DNA from: Longimicrobium terrae
GTDB taxonomy: Bacteria; Gemmatimonadota; Gemmatimonadetes; Longimicrobiales; Longimicrobiaceae
Direction: 5' to 3'
DNA: 64,000 nt
Assembly (NCBI RefSeq): GCF_014202995.1
Contig: NZ_JACHIA010000003.1
Coordinates: 248,001 to 312,000, forward strand
The notes beneath the pieces were generated by a model. That model ran no database searches, was not told the DNA's origin, and saw only the letters and a program-made list of their open reading frames with translations. Both the position numbers and the translations under genes were made by a program. Below, piece after piece: positions 16,824-23,592 of the stretch. Numbering within the stretch: position 1 is the stretch's first letter; each line of letters starts with the position of its first letter.

Positions 16824-17287
16824 TTCCGTTTCCGGCGCTCGTCCCGAGACGTGCCGGGATGAAGAGCGCTCCGCTGCGGCGGGCGCTTTTTCTGTACAGC
16901 GGACATTTAAGTTCGGGCAGGCTGGAGCGACTGAGGTCGCCGCAACACAGCGGAAAGTCCCCCGAACAGATGGGGGACTTCACTTGCAACGGCAGCAGGA
17001 CTGGTACGAGCTTTCTGGGATCCGTATTGGACAGCGGGAGCCGCTGGATTCCCGGCGGGTGCGTGCGCCCCGCGCGAGCTCCGCTTCCGCGCTGGGCTCC
17101 AGGCGGTCGGTCGACGATTGGTTGAGGACCAGCATCCACAATCACACGACCCGAGGTCTCGATGCAGCCGAACCCCTCAGATGCGCGCGCGGTTGATCTG
17201 TCCCGATTCCCTACTCCCTATTCCCTGTCCCTTCTCCCTTATCCACCCACCGCTCCATCTGCTACCCGATCCCGCTTTACCTCTCCT
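16824..17287. other. Repeat-containing gap where a class B pilin is missing
   Basis: No convincing gene lies between A3 and the A4 control region. The stretch includes a GCGCTC...GGGCGCTTTTT hairpin near 16864-16892. At 16919-16948 is a GGCTGGAGCGACTGA repeat that recurs at 60507-60536. At 16955-16980 is a perfect AAGTCCCCC/GGGGGACTT hairpin. At 17207-17240 is a TTCCCTA-type low-complexity tract. Confidence 0.65.
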
Positions 17288-17320
17288 GTGCATCCTGCGT
17301 GACTTCCTGCATTCCGCACC
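17288..17320. promoter_or_regulatory. Candidate activator site upstream of pilin A4
   Basis: GTGCATCCTGC then GACTTCCTGCATTCCGCACC, almost identical to the A3 site and at the same distance (about 106-110 bp) from the -12 element. Confidence 0.52.
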
Positions 17321-17396
17321 GGTGCGGCGGGAACAGACGGCGGGCCACACAGCGCTAAACACACCTCCTGCAATCACTTGCGTTTTGTGTGGCCGA

Positions 17397-17412
17397 TGGT
17401 ACACCCGTTGCC
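17397..17412 (+). promoter_or_regulatory. Sigma-54-type promoter of pilin A4
   Basis: TGGTACACCCGTTGCC, identical to the A1 promoter over all 16 positions. Confidence 0.85.
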
Positions 17413-17484
17413 TTATCCGTACCCGGCAGCACGGACCAGTGCTGAAGTTTCCCTTCCCCGTCCATCTCGCCTGGAGCAGAGCAA

Positions 17485-17850
17485 ATGCGCAACCTTCGCA
17501 ACAACAAGGGCTTCACCCTGATCGAACTGATGATCGTGGTCGTGATCATCGGCATCCTTGCCGCCATCGCGATCCCGAAGTTCAACGCGGTGTCCAAGAA
17601 CGCCAAGCAGGCGGAAGCCGGCCCGGTGCTCAAGCAGATCTGCACCCTGCAGGGCAGCAAGTTCCAGGAAGTCGGCAGCTACGCCACCACGCTGAGCGCC
17701 ACCGACCTGCCGGGCTGGGAAGAGCCGAACGCCAAGTACTTCACCTTCTCGACCACCGGCAACAACGCGACGGCCACCCCGAACGCGCTGGGCACCTCGT
17801 CCGGCCTGACCGCCAAGACGCGCAACTGCGCCACCGGCGTCGACGCCTGA
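17485..17850 (+). CDS. Type IV pilin-like protein, class A copy 4
   Basis: This is a 121-residue class A pilin. It keeps the leader, GFTLIEL and cysteines, with EVGSYATT and SATDLP as its distinctive residues and the RNCATGVDA ending of copy 3. Unlike copies 1-3 it carries several synonymous changes in the conserved stretch after the hydrophobic helix (for example AACGCGGTGTCCAAG), so it has diverged longest or escaped conversion. It is followed by a hairpin and B3. Confidence 0.93.
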   Translation: MRNLRNNKGFTLIELMIVVVIIGILAAIAIPKFNAVSKNAKQAEAGPVLKQICTLQGSKFQEVGSYATTLSATDLPGWEEPNAKYFTFSTTGNNATATPNALGTSSGLTAKTRNCATGVDA

Positions 17851-17872
17851 TCCAACCCCGCTGGCTGAGTGA

Positions 17873-17901
17873 CGAGGGGGCCGGCTGGTCCGGCCCCCTC
17901 G
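17873..17901 (+). terminator. Hairpin between pilins A4 and B3
   Basis: Arms CGAGGGGGCCGG and CCGGCCCCCTCG enclose CTGGT. It lacks a long T run, which would favour readthrough into B3 at 17944. Confidence 0.8.
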
Positions 17902-17943
17902 CCTGTTTCTTCATGGACGTTCCCTTCCCTCCGGAGCCGCGGC

Positions 17944-18339
17944 ATGTGCACCTCCTCCTCCCTCCCCACCGCACGGCGCGGCTTTACCCTGATCGAACTG
18001 ATGATCGTCGTGGTGATCATCGGCGTACTGGCCGCCCTGGCCATTCCCCACTTCAGCGCGGTCAGCAAGCGGTCCAAGGAGGCCGAGGCGGCGCCGCTGC
18101 TGAAGCAGCTGTACACGCTGCAGGAACGCCATCGCCAGCAGGATGGTGAGTACGCCACCGACATCAACGACCTTGAAGGCGCCGACTCCAACTTTCCGGA
18201 CGGCAAGTACTACCACTTTGCGCTGGGCACGGCGAGCGGAACCACCTACATCGCCTGCGCCACGCCGCTGGAGCCCTCGCTGGGACTGCGCCCGCAGCGC
18301 ATCACCAACCAGGGCGTGCTTACCGACGGCGGCTGCTGA
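17944..18339 (+). CDS. Type IV pilin-like protein, class B copy 3 (divergent)
   Basis: This 131-residue class B pilin has a different leader (MCTSSSLPTARRG) but the same GFTLIEL helix, LQERHRQQDGEYAT region and a C-terminal cysteine (C131) paired with C105. The middle and D-loop differ strongly from B1 and B2. An in-frame ATG at 17914 is a longer alternative. It is the last gene of the array and is followed by a strong terminator. Confidence 0.9.
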   Translation: MCTSSSLPTARRGFTLIELMIVVVIIGVLAALAIPHFSAVSKRSKEAEAAPLLKQLYTLQERHRQQDGEYATDINDLEGADSNFPDGKYYHFALGTASGTTYIACATPLEPSLGLRPQRITNQGVLTDGGC

Positions 18340-18362
18340 CGCGGACCGCCACCGGAAAACTC

Positions 18363-18398
18363 AGAACGGCCGCGCCCCCGCGCGGCCGTTCTCGTTTT
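18363..18398 (+). terminator. Terminator of the pilin array
   Basis: AGAACGGCCGCG and CGCGGCCGTTCT arms around CCCCCG, then CGTTTT. Confidence 0.9.
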
Positions 18399-18480
18399 CC
18401 TCCATCTGGGGTCTTTCCCGCCCGCCCCGCCCGCTGCATCATATCCGCCTCCGCTGCGTCCCATCCCGAACCCCAGTCCC

Positions 18481-19212
18481 ATGCCGCCGCCCGCCGACCC
18501 AGCCGCATTCACCTACGCCGGCGAGGAGCTGGACGCGCTAGCCGGCGCCCGCAACTACCACGCGTGGATCGCGGAGCGGTTCGCGCCCTGGCTGGGCTAC
18601 CGCATCGTGGAGGCGGGCGCGGGAATCGGCAGCTTTGCCGCGCACCTGCGCGCCGCCGCGCCCCATGCCGAACTCACGCTGGTGGAGCCGGCGGAGAACA
18701 ACTGGCCGCGCCTGCGCGCCACCTTCGCGGGCGACCCCGCGGTGCGCACCGTTCGCGGCTACCTGGGCGACGCGGGCGAGCCCGGCTGCGCGGACACGGT
18801 GGTGGCGGTGAACGTGATGGAGCACGTGCGCGACGACGCCGACTTTCTGCGCACCGCACACCGGCTTCTCTCGCCCGGCGGGCACCTGCTCCTCTTCGTC
18901 CCCGCCCTTCCCGCCATCTACGGCACGCTGGACGAGGCGTTCGACCACTTCCGGCGCTACACGCGGCCGGAGCTGGAGGCGAAGCTCGCCGGCGCGGGCT
19001 TCGCTCCGCTCCGCATCCGCTACACCAACCTGCCCGGCGTGCTGGCCTGGTGGCTCAGCGGCCGGGTGCTGCGGCGCCGCACCGTCACCGCGGCGGACGC
19101 GCGCCTGTACGACCGGTGGATGATTCCGTGGATCTCGCGGCTGGAGCGCGTCTGGTCGCCACCGCTGGGGCAGAGCCTGATCGCCATCGCACAACGGGAG
19201 GAGGTGGGATGA
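18481..19212 (+). CDS. Class I SAM-dependent methyltransferase
   Basis: This 243-residue enzyme has the Rossmann-type SAM fold: motif I VEAGAGIGSFAAHL (residues 42-55), an acidic strand-2 end LTLVEPAE and a motif near VVAVNVMEHVRDDADFL typical of small-molecule or lipid/polyprenol-linked methyltransferases. Two hydrophobic segments around FVPALPAIYGTL and LAWWLSGRVL may contact membrane. It overlaps the next gene by ATGA, so the two are co-transcribed. The substrate is unknown; pairing with a DPM-like glycosyltransferase suggests a surface glycan or lipid-linked sugar. Confidence 0.85.
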   Translation: MPPPADPAAFTYAGEELDALAGARNYHAWIAERFAPWLGYRIVEAGAGIGSFAAHLRAAAPHAELTLVEPAENNWPRLRATFAGDPAVRTVRGYLGDAGEPGCADTVVAVNVMEHVRDDADFLRTAHRLLSPGGHLLLFVPALPAIYGTLDEAFDHFRRYTRPELEAKLAGAGFAPLRIRYTNLPGVLAWWLSGRVLRRRTVTAADARLYDRWMIPWISRLERVWSPPLGQSLIAIAQREEVG

Positions 19213-20006
19213 TGCGGGAAGGGACGATCCTGCTGTCCGTGGTGATGCCGGTGTACAACGAGGCCGCCACGGTGCGCCATGCCGCGGAACGGGTGCGCGC
19301 GGTGGGGCTCCCCGTCGAGATCCTCTGCGTAGACGACGGCTCCACCGACGGCAGCCGCGAGACGCTGCGCACGCTGCTGGCGGAAGGCGTCATCCACCGG
19401 TTGATCGAGCTGCCGCGCAACGGGGGCAAGGGCACGGCGGTGCGCGCCGGAATCGCCGCGGCCGGGGGGGACGTGATCGTCATTCAGGATGCGGACCTGG
19501 AGTACGATCCGTTCGAGCTGCCACGGCTGCTGGAGCCCATCGTGGACGGGCGGGCCGACGCGGTGTTCGGGTCGCGCTTCGCCGGCGGGCCGCACCGGGT
19601 GCTCTACTTCTGGCACACGCTGGGCAACCGCGCGCTCACCCTGCTGTCGAACATGTTCACGGACCTGAACCTGACCGATATGGAAACGTGCTACAAGATG
19701 GCGCGTGCGGACCTGATCCAAAGCCTGCCGCTGCGCACCCGCCGATTCGGGATCGAGCCGGAGCTTACCGCACGGCTGGCCCAGGCGCGCGCACGCATCT
19801 ACGAGGTCCCCATCTCCTACGCGGGCCGCACGTACGACGAGGGCAAGAAGATCGGGTGGAAGGACGGCGCCGCGGCCATCTGGCACATCGTGCGGGCCAA
19901 CGTGTTCGCCCCGCGCGTGCCCCGCTACCAGCCGCCGCCGTCCGCCCTCCCGCGGTGGACGCCCGAGGGAACGCCCCCGCGCCACACGGCCGCGGGCCCG
20001 CGCTGA
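19209..20006 (+). CDS. Family 2 glycosyltransferase, dolichyl/polyprenyl-phosphate sugar synthase-like
   Basis: The 265-residue protein has a GT-A fold signature: SVVMPVYNEAATV at the N terminus, CVDDGSTDGS, and the metal-binding QDADLEYDP. RTYDEGKKIGWKDG near the C terminus is characteristic of DPM1-like enzymes that move a sugar from a nucleotide onto polyprenyl phosphate. No transmembrane extension is present. The ATG at 19209 overlaps the methyltransferase stop by four bases. Location just after the pilin array raises pilin glycosylation as a possibility, but nothing proves it. Confidence 0.88.
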   Translation: MMREGTILLSVVMPVYNEAATVRHAAERVRAVGLPVEILCVDDGSTDGSRETLRTLLAEGVIHRLIELPRNGGKGTAVRAGIAAAGGDVIVIQDADLEYDPFELPRLLEPIVDGRADAVFGSRFAGGPHRVLYFWHTLGNRALTLLSNMFTDLNLTDMETCYKMARADLIQSLPLRTRRFGIEPELTARLAQARARIYEVPISYAGRTYDEGKKIGWKDGAAAIWHIVRANVFAPRVPRYQPPPSALPRWTPEGTPPRHTAAGPR

Positions 20007-20022
20007 TCCGCATCGACCCACA

Positions 20023-20052
20023 CGCCCCCGCCGGCCCGGTGCCGCGGGGGCG
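20023..20052. terminator. Likely bidirectional hairpin between GT2 and queD
   Basis: CGCCCCCG and CGGGGGCG arms lie between convergent genes. Loop of about 13 bases, with no strong T run. Confidence 0.45.
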
Positions 20053-20056
20053 GCGT

Positions 20057-20479
20057 TCATTCCGCGCCGTCCCACTCCACGAAGAAGTCGCGGTTTTCGT
20101 GCAGCCGCATGCGCACCAGCCGCGCGCCCTCCATCCGCGGCGCCACGCGGGCCCAGATCCACAGCAGGATGTTCTCCGTCGTGGGGATCAGCCCGCCGGG
20201 GGCGAACTCCGGCACCGCGTGGTTCAGGTGCTGGTGGTCCAGCGGCCCCGTCACCTCCTCCGCCAGCACGCGGTCCAGCATCCCCAGATCCACCGAGAAT
20301 CCCGTCTGCGCGTCGACCGCGCCTTCCACCACCACCTCCAGCAGGTAGTCGTGTCCGTGGCCGTGCGGGTTGCTGCACGGGCCGAAGGTGGCGCGGTTGC
20401 GTTCCTCGCTCCACTCCGGCCGGTGATACCGGTGCGCGGCGCTGAAACGGACGCGGCGGGTAAGCTGCATGCGGGGCAT
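20057..20479 (-). CDS. queD: 6-carboxy-5,6,7,8-tetrahydropterin synthase (QueD)
   Basis: QueD converts dihydroneopterin triphosphate to carboxytetrahydropterin in queuosine/7-deazapurine synthesis. The 140-residue protein shows the zinc histidines in RFSAAHRYH and PHGHGHDY, the catalytic Cys in FGPCSNPHG and the acidic LDHQHLN motif. ATG at 20479 is chosen because conserved sequence starts three residues later; the longer frame upstream is not conserved-looking. No other queuosine genes are nearby. A 6-pyruvoyl-tetrahydropterin synthase role is an alternative within this fold. Confidence 0.92.
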   Translation of the reverse strand: MPRMQLTRRVRFSAAHRYHRPEWSEERNRATFGPCSNPHGHGHDYLLEVVVEGAVDAQTGFSVDLGMLDRVLAEEVTGPLDHQHLNHAVPEFAPGGLIPTTENILLWIWARVAPRMEGARLVRMRLHENRDFFVEWDGAE

Positions 20480-20772
20480 GGCACGGCGGATGAAGGAAAG
20501 CGGCGGGTTCACCCGCCGAATCTCAGCCCGCGGCCGGGCTGGCGCAATCCACCGATGGCCCGTCCCGCGCGGATGCGTCCGGGTTGCGCGTGCGGATGAC
20601 TCGCGCGGCGGGCGTCCGCGATGTGAATGCAGGCCGGAAAGGATGCGGCACAGCGCGCCGGAACGCGCCCGCCGAAGGAAAGAACCGGGCATGCGACTTG
20701 CCTGTTACGCAATCGGAAAAGTTTTGAATACAACCGCACCTTCCGTCTTCTGTTCCCGCACCTCCCCGCACA

Positions 20773-21282
20773 ATGGTCGCTGCTTCGCTCGCCCGTCCCG
20801 AGACGCAGAGTTTTGCATCCGTGAACCCTGATCGCGGACGCCAGGCCTCTGTCCCCCGCATCTCCCCCGTGCAGCCGTCCGACGCGGCGCAGGCAGAGGC
20901 GGAGAACCGGCCCGTGGTGCTCGTGGCCGAGGACCACGAGGACAGCCGCGACGCCATGCGCACGCTGCTGGACGCGTTCGGCTACCGCGTGGTGGAGGCG
21001 GTGAACGGCAGGCAGGCCGTGGAACTCGCGGTCGCCGAGCATCCCGACCTGATCCTGATGGACATGATGATGCCGCTGGTAGACGGCCTGCAGGCCACGC
21101 GCGAGATCCGCGCGGAGCCGTCGCTGGCCGGCGTGCCCGTCATTGCGCTCACGGCCATGGAAGGCGCGCGAGACCGCGTGCTGGCGGCCGGCTGCGACGA
21201 CCTGGTCACCAAGCCCATCGACGTGCGCGCCTTTCTGGGCCGCGTGCGCGGCTGGATCGAGTCGCGGCGGCAGGCGGGCTGA
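20773..21282 (+). CDS. CheY-like response regulator receiver protein
   Basis: This 169-residue protein has a variable N-terminal stretch of about 45 residues followed by one receiver domain. Family residues are present: the acidic pair in VLVAEDHEDS, phospho-acceptor Asp in LILMDMMMP, Thr in VIALTAMEG and Lys in LVTKPID. There is no output domain, so it acts by protein contact. The true start could be later than 20773. It lies 160 bases before the EAL protein, suggesting a linked signalling role, and no histidine kinase is adjacent. Confidence 0.9.
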   Translation: MVAASLARPETQSFASVNPDRGRQASVPRISPVQPSDAAQAEAENRPVVLVAEDHEDSRDAMRTLLDAFGYRVVEAVNGRQAVELAVAEHPDLILMDMMMPLVDGLQATREIRAEPSLAGVPVIALTAMEGARDRVLAAGCDDLVTKPIDVRAFLGRVRGWIESRRQAG

Positions 21283-21442
21283 ACCGGCGGGGCCGTACAT
21301 CAACCCCGCCACTGCGATCCGGTGCCGTTCCCCTGCAGAGAGGAACGGCACTTTTGTTCGGTCGCGCCTTGCGCTGCGACACCGGCGGACCCCAACATGC
21401 TACATACGTTCGATGCGGACGCGTTGAATTCAAGCGAACAGG

Positions 21443-22540
21443 GTGGACATGCACTGCGAATGCCGGACGGACGAACGCAGTCTGGTGGTGCTGGCCCCGG
21501 GTCTGGACCAGTACCCGGAACTGCGGGCCATGGCGAACGAACATGAGTGGACCGTGCACCCGGCGCTGGGCGCGGTCCGCGTGGAAGTGGGTTCCGCGAC
21601 GCGGTGGTCGGGCATTGCCCAGGTCGCCAACTTTCTGCGGACGGTGCTGGACGCGGCCCGCTTCGGCGCGCTGCGGGCCGCGTGGATCCGCGCCGGCGTG
21701 TCCATCGAAGAGCAGATGGTGACGCTGCTGCACTCCGGCCCGCTCTCCGCCATGGTGGAGGTGGACAGTTCGCCCCTCCCCGCCATGATGCGCGACAACC
21801 GCATCGAATCGTGGTTTCAGCCCATCTTCTGGGCGGGAACGCTGGAGCTGTGGGGGTACGAGGCGCTGATGCGCGGCCGCGCGGAAGACGGCAGCCTGGT
21901 GCCGCCGTTCACCCTGCTGGAGTGGGCGAAGCAGGAGCACCTGACGTTCATGCTGGACCGGCACACGCGCGAGCTGCACCTGGGCAACGCGGGGCGCGCG
22001 GGGATTCCCTCGCACTGCCACCTGCTGGTCAACTTTCTCCCCACGGCCATCTACAAGCCGGAGTTCTGCCTGCGGACCACGGTGCGCGCCGCGGCGCTGG
22101 CGGGGCTGGAGCCGGACCACGTCGTATTCGAGATGGTGGAAACGGAGCAGGTGGACCGCGAGCACCTGCGCAACCTGCTGGCGTACTATCGCGCCACGGG
22201 CTTCAAGGTGGCGCTGGACGACGTAGGCAGCGGATACTCGGGGCTGGCGATGATGGCCGACCTGAACCCGGACCTGATCAAGATCGACCGCGAGCTGGTG
22301 AGCCGCGCGGTGGATTCTCCGTTCCACCGCGAGGTGTGCGCGTCGCTGGTGAAGCTGGGGCAGGACAACGGGCAGATGGTGCTGGCGGAGGGCGTGGAGC
22401 GCGAGGAGGAGTGGCACGTGATGTCGGGGCTGGGCGTGAACCTGCTGCAGGGCTACCTGTTCGGCCGCCCGCAGCCGGAACTGGTGACGCACTCGCTGGT
22501 GCAGCCGCCCCGCGACATCGCCCTGGCCACCCCGGCCTGA
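21443..22540 (+). CDS. EAL-domain c-di-GMP phosphodiesterase-like protein
   Basis: This protein of about 365 residues has a non-conserved N-terminal region (1-120) and a C-terminal EAL domain that would hydrolyse cyclic di-GMP. Catalytic marks are kept: YEALMRG for the EAL signature, LVNFLP, FEMVETE, VALDDVGSGYSG with the DD pair, DLIKID and VLAEGVE, then GYLFGRP. This suggests an active enzyme. No GGDEF domain is present. A GTG at 21443 and an ATG at 21449 are both possible starts. c-di-GMP often governs pili and motility, so proximity to the pilin array is notable but unproven. Confidence 0.9.
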   Translation: MDMHCECRTDERSLVVLAPGLDQYPELRAMANEHEWTVHPALGAVRVEVGSATRWSGIAQVANFLRTVLDAARFGALRAAWIRAGVSIEEQMVTLLHSGPLSAMVEVDSSPLPAMMRDNRIESWFQPIFWAGTLELWGYEALMRGRAEDGSLVPPFTLLEWAKQEHLTFMLDRHTRELHLGNAGRAGIPSHCHLLVNFLPTAIYKPEFCLRTTVRAAALAGLEPDHVVFEMVETEQVDREHLRNLLAYYRATGFKVALDDVGSGYSGLAMMADLNPDLIKIDRELVSRAVDSPFHREVCASLVKLGQDNGQMVLAEGVEREEEWHVMSGLGVNLLQGYLFGRPQPELVTHSLVQPPRDIALATPA

Positions 22541-22563
22541 CCGGCGCTCCCGGTGGATGAAAC

Positions 22564-22603
22564 GAAGACGGCCTGACCGGCGGATGCCGGTCAGGCCGTC
22601 TTC
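22564..22603. terminator. Bidirectional terminator between EAL gene and hicA
   Basis: GAAGACGGCCTGACCGGC and GCCGGTCAGGCCGTCTTC arms around GGAT. It separates the plus-strand EAL gene from the minus-strand toxin genes. Confidence 0.88.
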
Positions 22604-22618
22604 GATACTGGGGGCGAG

Positions 22619-22849
22619 TCACCCTTGGAGCCGGTCCAGGAACGCGTCGCGAGTGACGTCCGCATCCCGCAGGATCTTGCTCATCAGCCCCGGACCGATG
22701 ACATCTCCCGCGTGGACAGGGACCACCGTGGCGCGGCCGTCAGCGTGCCTGAGAAAGTGATGGGAGCCCTTGATGCGAACGACCTCGAATCCGAGTTCGT
22801 TCAGCACGCGGATGACCTCGGGCGCGGTCGGGCGAGGGAGGCGGGTCAC
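22619..22849 (-). CDS. hicA: HicA-family toxin (copy 1)
   Basis: This 76-residue protein matches HicA: a double-stranded-RNA-binding-like fold with the catalytic histidine in GSHHFLRH and the basic VVRIKG strand before it. HicA toxins cleave mRNA. It starts at a GTG that overlaps the hicB stop (GTGA), so antitoxin is translated first. The operon here is hicB-hicA, downstream of a Phd-type antitoxin and a toxin remnant. Confidence 0.9.
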   Translation of the reverse strand: MTRLPRPTAPEVIRVLNELGFEVVRIKGSHHFLRHADGRATVVPVHAGDVIGPGLMSKILRDADVTRDAFLDRLQG

Positions 22850-23061
22850 GCAGCGACGGAAACGCGCTGCACACCCACAAACGCCAGCGGCTCGAAGTCC
22901 TCGCCTTCAACCTCAAGACACAACTCGATCGCCTCGGCGACGCGCTCCATGAGCGCATCCAGTGACTTTGCCTGCGTGTGGCAGCCGGGAAGTGCCGGAA
23001 CAGATGCGACAAACCATCCGTCCGCATCTTTCTCGATTACAACGTTGAATTCTCGGCTCAC
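22846..23061 (-). CDS. hicB: HicB-family antitoxin (copy 1)
   Basis: This is a short HicB (71 aa): SREFNVVIEKDADGWFVASVPALPG is the partial RNase-H-like fold typical of the family, followed by a helix. It lacks a C-terminal DNA-binding domain. The GTG start at 23061 has TGGAGTG upstream; the frame is open back to 23214, but that part belongs to the decayed ParE-like gene. It pairs with hicA by a four-base overlap. Autoregulation, if any, would need another protein, possibly the upstream Phd. Confidence 0.85.
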   Translation of the reverse strand: MSREFNVVIEKDADGWFVASVPALPGCHTQAKSLDALMERVAEAIELCLEVEGEDFEPLAFVGVQRVSVAA

Positions 23062-23242
23062 GGTCACTCCAGGTTGCAGGTTGCTGCGCACCTCAATGCT
23101 CGCCCAACCGCGGGCGTTCTGCAACCCTTGCAAGGCAGCGTGGACCTCTCCAGCAACCTTCACAGCCTGCAGGCGATCTCGCGATATGCTCGCCAATATC
23201 CGCGATCTGTTCAATCGCCACCGGCGACCAGATGACCCTCAC
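23062..23242 (-). pseudogene. Frameshifted ParE/RelE-family toxin remnant
   Basis: Starting at a GTG that overlaps the Phd stop (GTGA), the sequence reads VRVIWSPVAIEQIADIGEHI, the classical N terminus of ParE/RelE toxins. It then continues in another frame as SRDRLQAVKVAGEVHAALQ, the normal next helix. Restoring two bases at the ATCGCG-AGATCGC junction (about 23182-23194) would rejoin the frames. After roughly 55 codons it runs into hicB, so the C-terminal catalytic part is missing. It is therefore an inactive, truncated toxin gene, with the antitoxin still intact. Confidence 0.72.
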
Positions 23243-23520
23243 CGGGCAAAGCGGTCCAGAAGCGCCTGCTTGGCCGTCTCATGATCGATCCCTTCTCCGC
23301 GGGCGATCTGCTCCTCGGCTCGACGGACGTCTTCCAGCAGCGCGAGCCGCTCTACCATCTGCTCATACTCATCGATGCTGACGAGTACGGCGGCGCCGCG
23401 CCCATGCTGCGTGAGGACGATGGGGCGGCGGGTGGTCCGGATCTGCTCGATGAAAGCAGCAGTGTTCGCCCGGAACTCCGAAAGGGGGCGGATATCTTCG
23501 CGGTAGCGGATGGGATTCAT
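23239..23520 (-). CDS. Phd/YefM-family antitoxin
   Basis: The 93-residue protein fits Phd/YefM antitoxins: RPLSEFRANTAAFIEQI near the N terminus, then RRPIVLTQHGRGAAVLVSIDEYEQM, which forms the dimerising DNA-binding fold. A charged C-terminal helix follows that would normally wrap the toxin. It starts at ATG 23520 after CAGGAGC. Its toxin partner is frameshifted, so it may now be a solitary regulator of the whole TA cluster through the TGTAC-type palindrome at its promoter. Confidence 0.9.
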   Translation of the reverse strand: MNPIRYREDIRPLSEFRANTAAFIEQIRTTRRPIVLTQHGRGAAVLVSIDEYEQMVERLALLEDVRRAEEQIARGEGIDHETAKQALLDRFAR

Positions 23521-23531
23521 GTGCGGCTCCT

Positions 23532-23582
23532 GTGTACGCTGTTCAGTACAGAAGAACGTACACGCATTACCTCGTGCGTCAA
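23532..23582 (-). promoter_or_regulatory. Promoter and operator of the phd-(parE)-hicBA cluster
   Basis: On the minus strand, TTGACG (23577-23582) is followed after 16 bases by TACGTT. An inverted repeat GTGTACG...CGTACAC spans 23532-23563 with an inner CTGT...ACAG dyad. YefM/Phd operators often carry TGTACA cores, which fits autoregulation. Confidence 0.65.
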
Positions 23583-23592
23583 GACGGGACAG

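Noticed and set aside
16787-17125. 112-codon open frame after pilin A3
   Set aside because: It spans hairpins and repeat pieces, has no conserved motif, and lacks codon features of the neighbours.
13765-18339. Conductive nanowire pilins
   Set aside because: The pilins are 121-132 aa with cysteine loops, unlike short aromatic-rich Geobacter PilA, and no multiheme cytochrome is nearby.
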